Assembly (NCBI GenBank): GCA_013152795.1
Contig: JAADFS010000191.1
Coordinates: forward strand, 1-8,234
DNA length: 8,234 nucleotides
Source: Deferribacteres bacterium
Lineage (GTDB): Bacteria; Nitrospirota; Thermodesulfovibrionia; UBA6902
Reading direction: 5' to 3'
The notes under the pieces were generated by a model. That model was not told the DNA's origin, did no database searches, and saw only the letters and a list, made by a program, of their open reading frames with translations. The position numbers and the translations under genes are program-made. Within the stretch, counting starts at the first letter, position 1, and every line of letters begins with the position of its first letter. This document shows positions 1-6,279 of the stretch, piece after piece.

Positions 1-87
1 GAAATAAATGATCTGACGGCTTTTCTGGAGTCGCTGTCGGGCGGTCACATGTGCGGCGGTATGATGGGGATGGGTATGTCAAGATAA
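1..87 (+). CDS. C-terminal end of a probable c-type cytochrome (partial)
   Basis: Only the last 28 codons are visible; the frame is open from base 1 to the TAA at 85-87. The visible start, EINDLTAFLESLSG, resembles the final amphipathic helix of class I cytochrome c domains and di-haem cytochrome c peroxidases (pattern: acidic residues, L-x-x-F-L-x-S-L-x-G). Such proteins carry electrons in the periplasm. No haem-binding CXXCH motif lies in the visible part, so the assignment rests on this helix alone. The tail after it is odd: HMCGGMMGMGM packs five Met, one Cys and one His into eleven residues, more like a Cu(I)-binding tail than a normal cytochrome end. No clear terminator follows. Another protein ending in a similar helix cannot be excluded. 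Confidence 0.5.
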   Translation, partial: EINDLTAFLESLSGGHMCGGMMGMGMSR

Positions 88-314
88 AAAATCCGCTCTT
101 ATATTGAAAGGCTGACGCTCCCCGTAATGAGTTGTACTAATCCTGTCCCGTCATTGCGTGGAGATTCATTTCCAGGGCAATCCTGCGGATTTTGCCGGGG
201 ATTGCCGCTGCCGTTATTATCCTGGTGGATATTTCCGAGCTCTTCCCTTTAGAATAAATACATTGCCTTGAGAATCCCACGCTGATTCCGGACGGCGGCA
301 TATTGAGTGAAAAA
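88..314 (+). other. Gap with an in-frame hydrophobic ORF fragment, possible remnant
   Basis: This 227-base stretch separates the cytochrome-like gene from the histidine kinase. No convincing promoter, RNA gene or terminator was seen. Bases 141-257, in the same frame as the kinase, read as a basic then hydrophobic peptide (WRFISRAILRILPGIAAAV, then IILVDISELFPLE) ending at TAA 255-257. Codon choice resembles the neighbouring genes, but there is no normal start: upstream in frame lie only ATT at 153 and a TAA at 138-140. An ATG at 127 is in another frame. It could be a frameshifted small membrane protein, a lost N-terminal segment of the kinase, or chance. Confidence 0.25.
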
Positions 315-1358
315 ATGCTTGGGCACAAGAAATACTACATAATCATCATTGTTTCCTTTACCCTGCTTATAGGTTACCTGCATTATAAAACAGACCCTGA
401 AAACTACGTCCTGCATGATATCCAGACCGAGCTCCATTATATACCGCTTCTTCTTGCCGCGCTTGTCTTTGGTTTAAGGGGTGCCCTGCTGACCTTTGCC
501 GCCATTACTGTTTTATATATGCCGTACTTCCTGGCTGCGTGGAGTGACCCCATGTTTTCCATGTACAGGCTGTTTCAGATACTGCTTTCCGGATGCTCTG
601 CATTCGCGGTCGCCTTTCTTGCAGGGTTTCTTGTGGACCGCGAGAGGAGACACAGGGAACAGGCCGAAAGAAACCGGTACCTTGCCAGTGTGGGCCGTGT
701 GGCTACAACCATCGTGCATGATCTGAAGAATCCACTTATCACGATAATCGGATTTACAAGACGCCTCCAGAAGGGAAAAGGAGACCTTGACAGTGCCCTG
801 AAATCAATAATGGAGTCAGCACTGAATATGCAGAGGATCGTGCATGATGTGCTTGATTTTACCAGGCCGATCAATTTAACCTTCAGTGAAGAAGACATCA
901 GGAATGTCGTCAACCGGGCCTGTGACTCCTGCAGGACATCGGCCAAAAAGCAGCAGGTAACTCTGTCGGTCCACCTGCCGCCTGACCCCATAAAGGCCCG
1001 TATCGGCAAGACCCACCTGGAAAGGGCGATTGTAAATATCATAAGCAATGCCATTGATGCCTCCGGCAAGGATGAAGAGGTTGCAGTCAATGCAGCGCAC
1101 GGTGAAAACGGCCCGGTTATCAGGATCAAGGACCACGGCTCAGGTATGGACAGGGAGACCCTTGAAAACATTTTTGTGCCTTTCTTTACGAGGAAACACG
1201 TGGGAACAGGTCTCGGCATGTCCATAGCGAAGAAGATCATAGACGGACATCACGGGAAGATACGCATAAAGAGCAAGGTAGGTGTGGGGACGGAGATGAT
1301 TATAGAGCTGCCGGAGAATTTTAATGTCGGCAAGGATAAGGGGAAGGCGGCAGGTTGA
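315..1358 (+). CDS. Membrane-anchored sensor histidine kinase
   Basis: A two-component sensor kinase of 347 residues that should autophosphorylate a histidine and pass the phosphate to a response regulator. Numbering from ATG 315, four likely membrane segments lie near residues 7-23, 41-56, 57-75 and 86-107. No HAMP or PAS domain and no large periplasmic loop is apparent, so the sensing element is probably the membrane bundle. A HisKA helix follows with phospho-acceptor His135 in VHDLKNPL. The ATPase domain shows the N box (VNIISNAIDA, Asn241/Asn245), G1 (DHGSGMD, 273-279), F box (VPFFTRK, 288-294) and G2 (GTGLGMS, 297-303), so it looks catalytically intact. The start is uncertain: in-frame TTG at 303 would add four residues. 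ATG 315 is preferred because a GAGTG lies five bases upstream. No response regulator is visible, so it is an orphan here. Confidence 0.88.
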   Translation: MLGHKKYYIIIIVSFTLLIGYLHYKTDPENYVLHDIQTELHYIPLLLAALVFGLRGALLTFAAITVLYMPYFLAAWSDPMFSMYRLFQILLSGCSAFAVAFLAGFLVDRERRHREQAERNRYLASVGRVATTIVHDLKNPLITIIGFTRRLQKGKGDLDSALKSIMESALNMQRIVHDVLDFTRPINLTFSEEDIRNVVNRACDSCRTSAKKQQVTLSVHLPPDPIKARIGKTHLERAIVNIISNAIDASGKDEEVAVNAAHGENGPVIRIKDHGSGMDRETLENIFVPFFTRKHVGTGLGMSIAKKIIDGHHGKIRIKSKVGVGTEMIIELPENFNVGKDKGKAAG

Positions 1359-1401
1359 GGTTGGTTTAACCCTTGTAATGTTGCATAAACATGCAGGAGA
1401 A

Positions 1402-1457
1402 TTCAAAGTTCAAAGTTCTGAGTTCTGAGTTGAGGGTGCAGGGTGCAGTTGTCAGGG
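1402..1457 (+). repeat. Heptamer-period tandem array, copy A
   Basis: Eight units keep an exact 7-base register: TTCAAAG twice, TTCTGAG twice, then TTGAGGG, TGCAGGG, TGCAGTT and GTCAGGG. Units drift stepwise along the array, as expected from slippage duplication followed by point change. There are no spacers and the period is too short for CRISPR. The last three units are also present in copy B. Confidence 0.8.
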
Positions 1458-1475
1458 GGTAGAAAAAAACAAGTT

Positions 1476-1498
1476 CCCCCTCCCCTATCGGGAGGGGG
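1476..1498. other. Perfect G/C-rich hairpin at the end of repeat copy A
   Basis: CCCCCTCCC (1476-1484) pairs fully with GGGAGGGGG (1490-1498) across the five-base loop CTATC. There is no T run after it on the plus strand. On the minus strand a T7 run follows about six bases after the stem, giving a terminator-like layout, but no minus-strand gene ends here. Confidence 0.75.
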
Positions 1499-1511
1499 TA
1501 GGGGGAGGGGG
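1490..1511 (+). promoter_or_regulatory. Putative G-quadruplex in the ubiB leader
   Basis: Four G tracts of 3, 5, 5 and 5 bases are separated by A, TA and A, a textbook short-loop quadruplex pattern on the RNA-sense strand. It shares its first two tracts with the right arm of the hairpin, so the two structures would compete. It ends 62 bases before the ubiB start. A regulatory effect is inference. Confidence 0.5.
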
Positions 1512-1573
1512 CTGAGCTGTTACTACTGAAGGTATCGCACATACGTCCCGCGGGCGATTGAGGTGGAGGGGAA

Positions 1574-3238
1574 ATGTTCGGATTGAAAAAACAGGAGAGA
1601 AAGCGGCTCAGGGTGATCGCCGGGGCAATGGCAAAGTACGGGTTTGACTCTGTTGTCAACAGGCTGCATCTTAAGGCCCGGCTTCCCATGATGGAACGCC
1701 TGCTTATAAGGTGGAAGGTCTTACGGCCCGAGAAATCCGCAGCCGTGCGGTTCAGGGAGATGATAGAGGAACTCGGCACCACGTTCATAAAACTGGGGCA
1801 GGTGCTGAGCCTCAGGAGAGACGCCCTCCCGGATGAATTTATCGCCGAGCTGGAGAAACTGCAGGACAATGTACCTCCCATCCCGGTTGAGATTGTAAAG
1901 AGCCGGATTCAACAGGAACTGGGCAGGCCCGTAGAAGATTTATTTGCCGTTTTTGAAGAAAGGCCCCTGGCAGCGGCGTCAATCGCACAGGTACATACCG
2001 CTGCGCTGTCCGACGGCAGGGAGGTGGTCGTCAAGCTCCAGAGGCCGGAGATTGAAGAGAGGATCAGGCTGGACCTTCACCTGCTGGGATACATAGCAAG
2101 GCTGCTGGTCAGGTATATCCCTGAGAGCAGGCTCTATGACCCACCGGGACAGGTTGAGGAGCTGACAAAGACCATTCTCAAAGAGCTTGACTTTGAAACC
2201 GAAAGGAGACACACGGAGCGGTTCAGGGAGAACTTTTCAGGCAGCAGGGATATAATCATTCCCGAGGTTATAACTTCCCTGTCGGGCAAAAAGGTTCTCA
2301 CCATGGAAATGAGCCACGGCAGGAAAATCAATGAACTGTATGATGATGATATCCGGTTCAGGAAGAAAGTCGCCCGCCGGCTTATTGATTCCTACCTGAA
2401 ACAGGTCTTCAGGGACGGGTTTTTCCATGCCGACCCCCATCCCGGCAATATCTTCGTCCTCGAAGACGGAAGGCTCTGTTTCCACGACTTCGGCATGATG
2501 GGGTATCTGAATCCGGATATGAGGGATAATCTGGCTGACTGGTTCCTTGCGTTTATTGACCGTGATATCGAGGGGGTTGCGGATGTATACCTGAGAATAG
2601 GCATCACCGGTGAAGATTTCGACCGGAGGGCGTTCAAGAGAAGCATGGGGGCATTCATGGAGGAATACTATAACCTGCCGTTAAAGGAGTTCTCACTGGC
2701 CTCCATAATAGAGCAATCCATAAAAATAGGCAGGACCCACGGCATAAGGGTCTCTTCAGACCTGCTCATGCTCGGCAAGGCATTCATGACCGTCGAGCCT
2801 GTGGTCAGGTCGCTGGACCCTGACTTCAACCTCGTGGAGAGCATGCAGCCGTATGCAATGACGATAATAAAAGACAGGTTGTCCCCGTCAAAGGTTGCAA
2901 AGGAAGGCATGAAGTTCATGCTGGATTTCCAGCGGGTGCTGAGGGAGGCGCCGAAGGCGTTTGAGGTCATACTGCATAATGCAAGGGAGAGCAGGGGGGA
3001 GCTGAGGATCAAGCATGAGAAGCTTGAAGACCTCGAGAGCCATATAGACAGGTCGAGCAACCGGCTGGCCTTTGCCATTGTCGTGGCCTCCATTGTCATA
3101 GGCTCGTCTTACATCGCACAGTATCATATAGGGCCGAGCATATGGGGCTTTTCGGCATTGGGGATAATAGGGTATTCATTAGCGGGGATTCTCGGGCTGA
3201 GGCTTGTCTGGGCGATAATAAAGGCCGGGAAGTTGTGA
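1574..3238 (+). CDS. ubiB: UbiB/ABC1/AarF-family atypical protein kinase
   Basis: A full-length (554 residues) UbiB-family protein. The family supports ubiquinone or menaquinone biosynthesis or isoprenoid-lipid handling, with ATPase activity more than classical kinase activity. Hallmarks in order are: KLGQ at 73-76 in the N-terminal extension; the Ala-rich nucleotide loop AAASIAQVH at 133-141, which replaces the usual Gly-rich loop; Lys154 in VVVKLQRP; the catalytic loop HADPHPGN at 285-292; and DFG at 305-307. Two C-terminal membrane helices (about 497-516 and 524-548) anchor it to the inner membrane. All key residues are present. The start is clear, with a strong AGGTGGAGGGG ribosome site just before ATG 1574. 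The gene lies between two copies of the same intergenic repeat. The nearby GGR-like flavoprotein fits an isoprenoid-related role, but its exact pathway is not shown by the sequence. Confidence 0.93.
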   Translation: MFGLKKQERKRLRVIAGAMAKYGFDSVVNRLHLKARLPMMERLLIRWKVLRPEKSAAVRFREMIEELGTTFIKLGQVLSLRRDALPDEFIAELEKLQDNVPPIPVEIVKSRIQQELGRPVEDLFAVFEERPLAAASIAQVHTAALSDGREVVVKLQRPEIEERIRLDLHLLGYIARLLVRYIPESRLYDPPGQVEELTKTILKELDFETERRHTERFRENFSGSRDIIIPEVITSLSGKKVLTMEMSHGRKINELYDDDIRFRKKVARRLIDSYLKQVFRDGFFHADPHPGNIFVLEDGRLCFHDFGMMGYLNPDMRDNLADWFLAFIDRDIEGVADVYLRIGITGEDFDRRAFKRSMGAFMEEYYNLPLKEFSLASIIEQSIKIGRTHGIRVSSDLLMLGKAFMTVEPVVRSLDPDFNLVESMQPYAMTIIKDRLSPSKVAKEGMKFMLDFQRVLREAPKAFEVILHNARESRGELRIKHEKLEDLESHIDRSSNRLAFAIVVASIVIGSSYIAQYHIGPSIWGFSALGIIGYSLAGILGLRLVWAIIKAGKL

Positions 3239-3279
3239 TTTAGATTTACCTTAACATGTTGCATAAACATGCAGGAGAG

Positions 3280-3321
3280 TTCCGGGTTGCGGGTTGCGGG
3301 TTGCGAGTTGCGGGTTCAACG
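3280..3321 (+). repeat. Heptamer-period tandem array, copy B
   Basis: Six units in exact 7-base register: TTCCGGG, TTGCGGG, TTGCGGG, TTGCGAG, TTGCGGG, TTCAACG. Period and the TT..(A/G)(A/G)G frame match copy A, but the unit sequence is different and more GC-rich. Confidence 0.8.
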
Positions 3322-3393
3322 GCTACAAGGCGATGGGATTTTAACAGAATAGGATGCAGGGTGCAGTTGTCAGGGGGCAGAAAAAAACAAGTC

Positions 3394-3418
3394 CCCTCCT
3401 CCCTTGGCGGGAGGGGGG
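3394..3418. other. G/C-rich hairpin at the end of repeat copy B
   Basis: Bases 3394-3403 pair with 3409-3418 around the loop TTGGC, giving ten pairs including one G-U (T3397 with G3415). The core CCTCCC/GGGAGG is shared with copy A while the loop sequence differs, so pairing is kept as sequence drifts. Confidence 0.65.
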
Positions 3419-3485
3419 TGTCTTTTACGGACACGAACGACGGACACGACCCACGGAAGTTTTATGGGACGGTTGACGTACTGAA

Positions 3486-4583
3486 ATGAAAGAGACAATA
3501 AATATCATCGGCGCGGGTCCGGCGGGGCTGACAGCCGCGATTGTCCTGCGCAGGCACGGCTTTCCCAGGGTGTATGAGATGTCCTCGCATGTAGGCCACC
3601 GCCTGAGCGGGGATTTTCAGGGCTTTGAGAACTGGAGTTCTGAAAGGGATATCACTGAGGTACTGAAGGAGACGGGAATCGAAATAAATTTCCTGTATGT
3701 CCCCTGTTACGGCGGAACACTGTTTGCCCCGGAGATGAAGCCCGCTGAAATCAGTTCGGACAGGCCGATTTTTTATCTTGTCAGGAGGGGGCCGATGCCT
3801 GAAACACTTGACACAGGACTGAAGGAGCAGGCACTGTCACTGGGTGTCGAGATACTTTTCAACCACCGGCTCGACCCCGGCTCTCTCGGGGGGAAGGCCA
3901 TCGTGGGAACAGGGCCGAAGAAGGCTGATGCCGTTATTGTGGGCATAACATTCAATACGGACAGTAAAGACACCGTCGGCGTAATCTTTGACAATGACAT
4001 CGCGCCTGACGGCTACGCGTATGTTATGGTGCATCAGGGCCGCGGAACAATGGCGGCGGTCCTCTACAGGGACTTCAGGAGGGGAAATGAATGCTTCGGG
4101 AAGATGCTGGATTTTTTCAGGGACAACATGGATATCGTAAGGGATGAAAAGAGGTTCGGAGGCTACGGAAACATCTTTCTCCGTGACACACAGATACAGG
4201 GCGACAGCCTTTATGTCGGCGAGGCAGCGGGATTCCAGGACGCATTGTGGGGATTCGGGATGAGATATGCCGTCCTGTCAGGCCGTCTTGCCGCTGAAAG
4301 CCTGATAAACGGCTCAAATTATGATATGCTTTGGAAGAGGGAGCTTAAACCCATGATAGAGACTTCCCTTGTCAACAGATATTTATATGCGGGTTTCGGC
4401 CATACGGGCTACAGGCACCTTACAAGACAGTTTTTAAAGGGACGACCGTGTGATTATCTCAGGAAACACTATAGCCCCTCTTTCCTGAAACGGCTCCTGC
4501 TGCCACTGGCCACGCGGCATCATGAGAGGCAGGGGATGCGCCTGGAGAAATTTTATGGACTATTCAGTAAAGATAGGCGGTGA
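3486..4583 (+). CDS. Geranylgeranyl reductase-like FAD-dependent oxidoreductase
   Basis: A 365-residue flavoprotein of the PHBH fold, most like the geranylgeranyl reductase (GGR/ChlP) group that saturates isoprenoid chains. The N-terminal Rossmann motif IIGAGPAGLTAA has Gly9/11/14, with Glu31 placed to bind the FAD ribose. The second FAD motif is GEAAGFQDALWGFGMRYA (245-262), followed by SGRLAAESL as in GGRs. It is somewhat short for a GGR. The usual Asp of GDAAG is Glu, and the YxWxFPK-type signature is not seen; YAYVMVHQG near 178 may occupy that place. The substrate is therefore uncertain: isoprenoid lipid, quinone side chain or something else. The start is fixed by an in-frame TGA 12 bases upstream, yet no good ribosome site precedes it. 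It overlaps korA by 29 bases, implying co-expression and possible electron supply from the ferredoxin oxidoreductase. Confidence 0.75.
   Translation: MKETINIIGAGPAGLTAAIVLRRHGFPRVYEMSSHVGHRLSGDFQGFENWSSERDITEVLKETGIEINFLYVPCYGGTLFAPEMKPAEISSDRPIFYLVRRGPMPETLDTGLKEQALSLGVEILFNHRLDPGSLGGKAIVGTGPKKADAVIVGITFNTDSKDTVGVIFDNDIAPDGYAYVMVHQGRGTMAAVLYRDFRRGNECFGKMLDFFRDNMDIVRDEKRFGGYGNIFLRDTQIQGDSLYVGEAAGFQDALWGFGMRYAVLSGRLAAESLINGSNYDMLWKRELKPMIETSLVNRYLYAGFGHTGYRHLTRQFLKGRPCDYLRKHYSPSFLKRLLLPLATRHHERQGMRLEKFYGLFSKDRR
4544..4547 (+). promoter_or_regulatory. Ribosome binding site that sets the korA start
   Basis: GGAG lies seven bases before ATG 4555, inside the end of the flavoprotein gene. It favours this start over the in-frame ATG at 4522, whose eleven extra residues (MRGRGCAWRNF) do not fit the family N terminus. 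Confidence 0.65.
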
Positions 4584-6279
4584 GGCCGGACAGGGCATCC
4601 AGACCATCGGCAATACCCTTGCGAGGGTGTTTGCACGGTCGGGATTTGATGTGTTTACACATCAGGATTACGAGTCGCGCATAAGGGGAGGGCATAATTT
4701 TTTTTACATCCGGCTCTCCGATAAACCCGTGACGGCTGTCAGGGAGGCGGTGGATATCCTTGTCGCCCTTGACAGGGAAGGCATCGCGCTTCATGAAAGA
4801 GAGCTTTCAGCGCAGGGCATGATAATTTACGACTCATCCGCACTTAAACAGGCATACGAAAAACCGCACTTCCTCGACATTCCCTTCACTGCCCTCGCGG
4901 TCGAACACGGCGGCAGCAGAATCATGGCCAATACCGTTGCCACCGGCGCGGTGCTGGGCATCCTGGGCATGGGGAGGGATATACTTGAGGGTATCATAAG
5001 GGATACCTTCGGAAAAAAGGGTGAAGAGATTGTAAGCGCCAATATAAATGCCGCGGCAGCGGGACACGATTATGCCGTCAGGCACTGCCGGAGGTGTGCC
5101 TTTTCCGTTCCGTCCGTTTCCGGGCCGAAGATGCTGATTGCCGGCAATGACGCCATAGGTCTCGGCGCCGTTGCATCCGGGTGCAGGTTTTACTCAGGCT
5201 ATCCGATGACGCCTTCAACGGGAATCATGCTCTATCTGGCAGGCAGGGCTAATGACCTCGGTATTGTCGTGGAGCAGGCCGAGGATGAGATATCGGCGGT
5301 AAACATGGCGCTTGGCGCTTCATTTGCAGGCGTAAGGGCCATGACAGGGACTTCAGGGGGCGGTTTTGCTCTCATGGTTGAGGGCCTTTCGCTTGCCGCA
5401 ATGACCGAGACGCCCCTCATTGTCGCCCTTGCGCAGAGGCCGGGGCCTGCAACAGGCCTGCCGACGAGGACAGAGCAGGCTGACCTTGAATTCGCCATGT
5501 ACACCGCACATGGGGAATTCCCGAGGGCCGTCTTTGCGCCCGGCACGCCGGAGCAGGCGTTTTACCTCACAAACAGGGCCTTTGACATTGCAGAGAAATA
5601 CCAGATAACCGCCATTATCCTTACAGACCAGTACCTCGCCGATTCCCTGTGGACGTTTGAATCATTTGATCCGGCCAAGACCGTATATACCGAATACAGG
5701 CTGAAAGGCGATGCATTCAAATCCCTGCCCGGGTACAGGCGGCATGCATTCACCGACAGCGGCGTATCGCCGCTGGCCGTCCCCGGAGACGCGGAACATG
5801 TGGTTGTGACAGACAGCGACGAACATGACGAGGAAGGGCATATTACGGAAGATGCGGAGACAAGGGTGAAGATGCTCCGGAAGAGATTGTTCAAAAAGCT
5901 GCCGCTGATCAGGCAGGAGATGGAGCCGCCGATTTTTTATGGTGATGATAACCCCCGCGTGGTCATTGCAGGCTGGGGTTCCACATACGGCGTGATGAAG
6001 GAGGCGGTGGACCTGCTGTCAGGAGACATGAGCATCGGCATGCTGCATTTCAGCGCAATCTGTCCCTTTCCTTCAACCGGAAAGTTTGACTATCTGTCTC
6101 TTCTGAAAAATGCAGAGATATCCATATGCGTGGAAAACAATGCAACAGGACAATTCGCCCGCCTCATGAGGGCGGAGACAGGATATGAGTTCAGGGCAAG
6201 GATCAATAAATATGATGGAAGGCCGTTTACACTTGAGGGCCTTAAAGGGGAAATAGATGCCGTCACCAGAGGATTATAA
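4555..6279 (+). CDS. korA: 2-oxoacid:ferredoxin oxidoreductase, fused gamma-alpha subunit (KorA type)
   Basis: A 574-residue fusion of the gamma and alpha domains of a 2-oxoacid:ferredoxin oxidoreductase, which with KorB performs CoA-dependent oxidative decarboxylation (or reductive carboxylation) of a 2-oxoacid with ferredoxin. The gamma domain (about 1-175) shows GGEAGQGIQTIGN and YESRIRGGHN. The alpha domain (about 192-574) shows GYPMTPSTG (215-223), EQAEDEISAVNMALGA (240-255), TGTSGGGF and the GPATGLPTRTEQADLEF stretch. This arrangement is typical of 2-oxoglutarate-type (KorAB) enzymes, but the sequence alone does not fix the substrate. A CXXC (Cys178, Cys181) sits in the interdomain linker. 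Translation is probably coupled to the flavoprotein (29-base overlap) and to korB (23-base overlap). No separate ferredoxin-like delta subunit is present in the window. Confidence 0.92.
   Translation: MDYSVKIGGEAGQGIQTIGNTLARVFARSGFDVFTHQDYESRIRGGHNFFYIRLSDKPVTAVREAVDILVALDREGIALHERELSAQGMIIYDSSALKQAYEKPHFLDIPFTALAVEHGGSRIMANTVATGAVLGILGMGRDILEGIIRDTFGKKGEEIVSANINAAAAGHDYAVRHCRRCAFSVPSVSGPKMLIAGNDAIGLGAVASGCRFYSGYPMTPSTGIMLYLAGRANDLGIVVEQAEDEISAVNMALGASFAGVRAMTGTSGGGFALMVEGLSLAAMTETPLIVALAQRPGPATGLPTRTEQADLEFAMYTAHGEFPRAVFAPGTPEQAFYLTNRAFDIAEKYQITAIILTDQYLADSLWTFESFDPAKTVYTEYRLKGDAFKSLPGYRRHAFTDSGVSPLAVPGDAEHVVVTDSDEHDEEGHITEDAETRVKMLRKRLFKKLPLIRQEMEPPIFYGDDNPRVVIAGWGSTYGVMKEAVDLLSGDMSIGMLHFSAICPFPSTGKFDYLSLLKNAEISICVENNATGQFARLMRAETGYEFRARINKYDGRPFTLEGLKGEIDAVTRGL

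Larger units (their letters stand above)
1378..1498 (+). repeat. Dispersed composite repeat, copy A (upstream of ubiB)
   Basis: First of two copies of a modular intergenic element. It begins 19 bases after the kinase stop with 23 bases (1378-1400) identical to 3256-3278, containing the inverted repeat TGCAT-AAAC-ATGCA at 1382-1395 and ending in AGGAGA. Then come a heptamer array, a block at 1437-1474 matching 3355-3392 at 37 of 38 positions (it includes an A7 run), and a perfect hairpin at 1476-1498. The order of parts and the orientation are the same in copy B. No transposase or terminal inverted repeats are present. It resembles a multi-copy intergenic repeat family, but copy number cannot be judged from one window. 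Confidence 0.85.
3256..3418 (+). repeat. Dispersed composite repeat, copy B (downstream of ubiB)
   Basis: Second copy of the element upstream of ubiB, starting 17 bases after the ubiB stop. Bases 3256-3278 are identical to 1378-1400, with TGCAT-AAAC-ATGCA at 3260-3273. A heptamer array of different sequence follows, then about 33 unshared bases (3322-3354). The conserved block 3355-3392 has one change from copy A (C at 3378 versus T at 1460), and a hairpin closes the element. It is longer than copy A because of the array and the unshared insert. It sits in the leader of the flavoprotein-korAB block, so it may affect read-through or RNA stability; this is inference. Confidence 0.85.

Noticed and set aside
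575..1240. Minus-strand 221-codon ORF
   Set aside because: It lies wholly within the histidine kinase, which has clear motifs; this is its antisense shadow and has no recognisable domain.
1402..1457. CRISPR array
   Set aside because: Units are seven bases with no spacers and no cas genes nearby.
1366..1881. Minus-strand 171-codon ORF across the repeat and ubiB start
   Set aside because: Composed of ubiB antisense and repeat sequence, with low-complexity PSPYPLP-type translation of the G/C hairpin.
3473..3478. TTGACG as a promoter -35 box for the flavoprotein
   Set aside because: It lies only about ten bases before the start codon, leaving no room for a -10 box and transcript start.
3256..3489. 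Plus-strand 77-codon ORF beginning MLHKHAGEF and overlapping the flavoprotein start
   Set aside because: It is a translation of repeat copy B; the heptamer array gives low-complexity RVAGCGL repeats, and the equivalent frame in copy A stops after 16 codons.
4522..4554. Earlier ATG as the korA start
   Set aside because: The added residues do not fit the family N terminus, and ATG 4555 has a well-placed GGAG.
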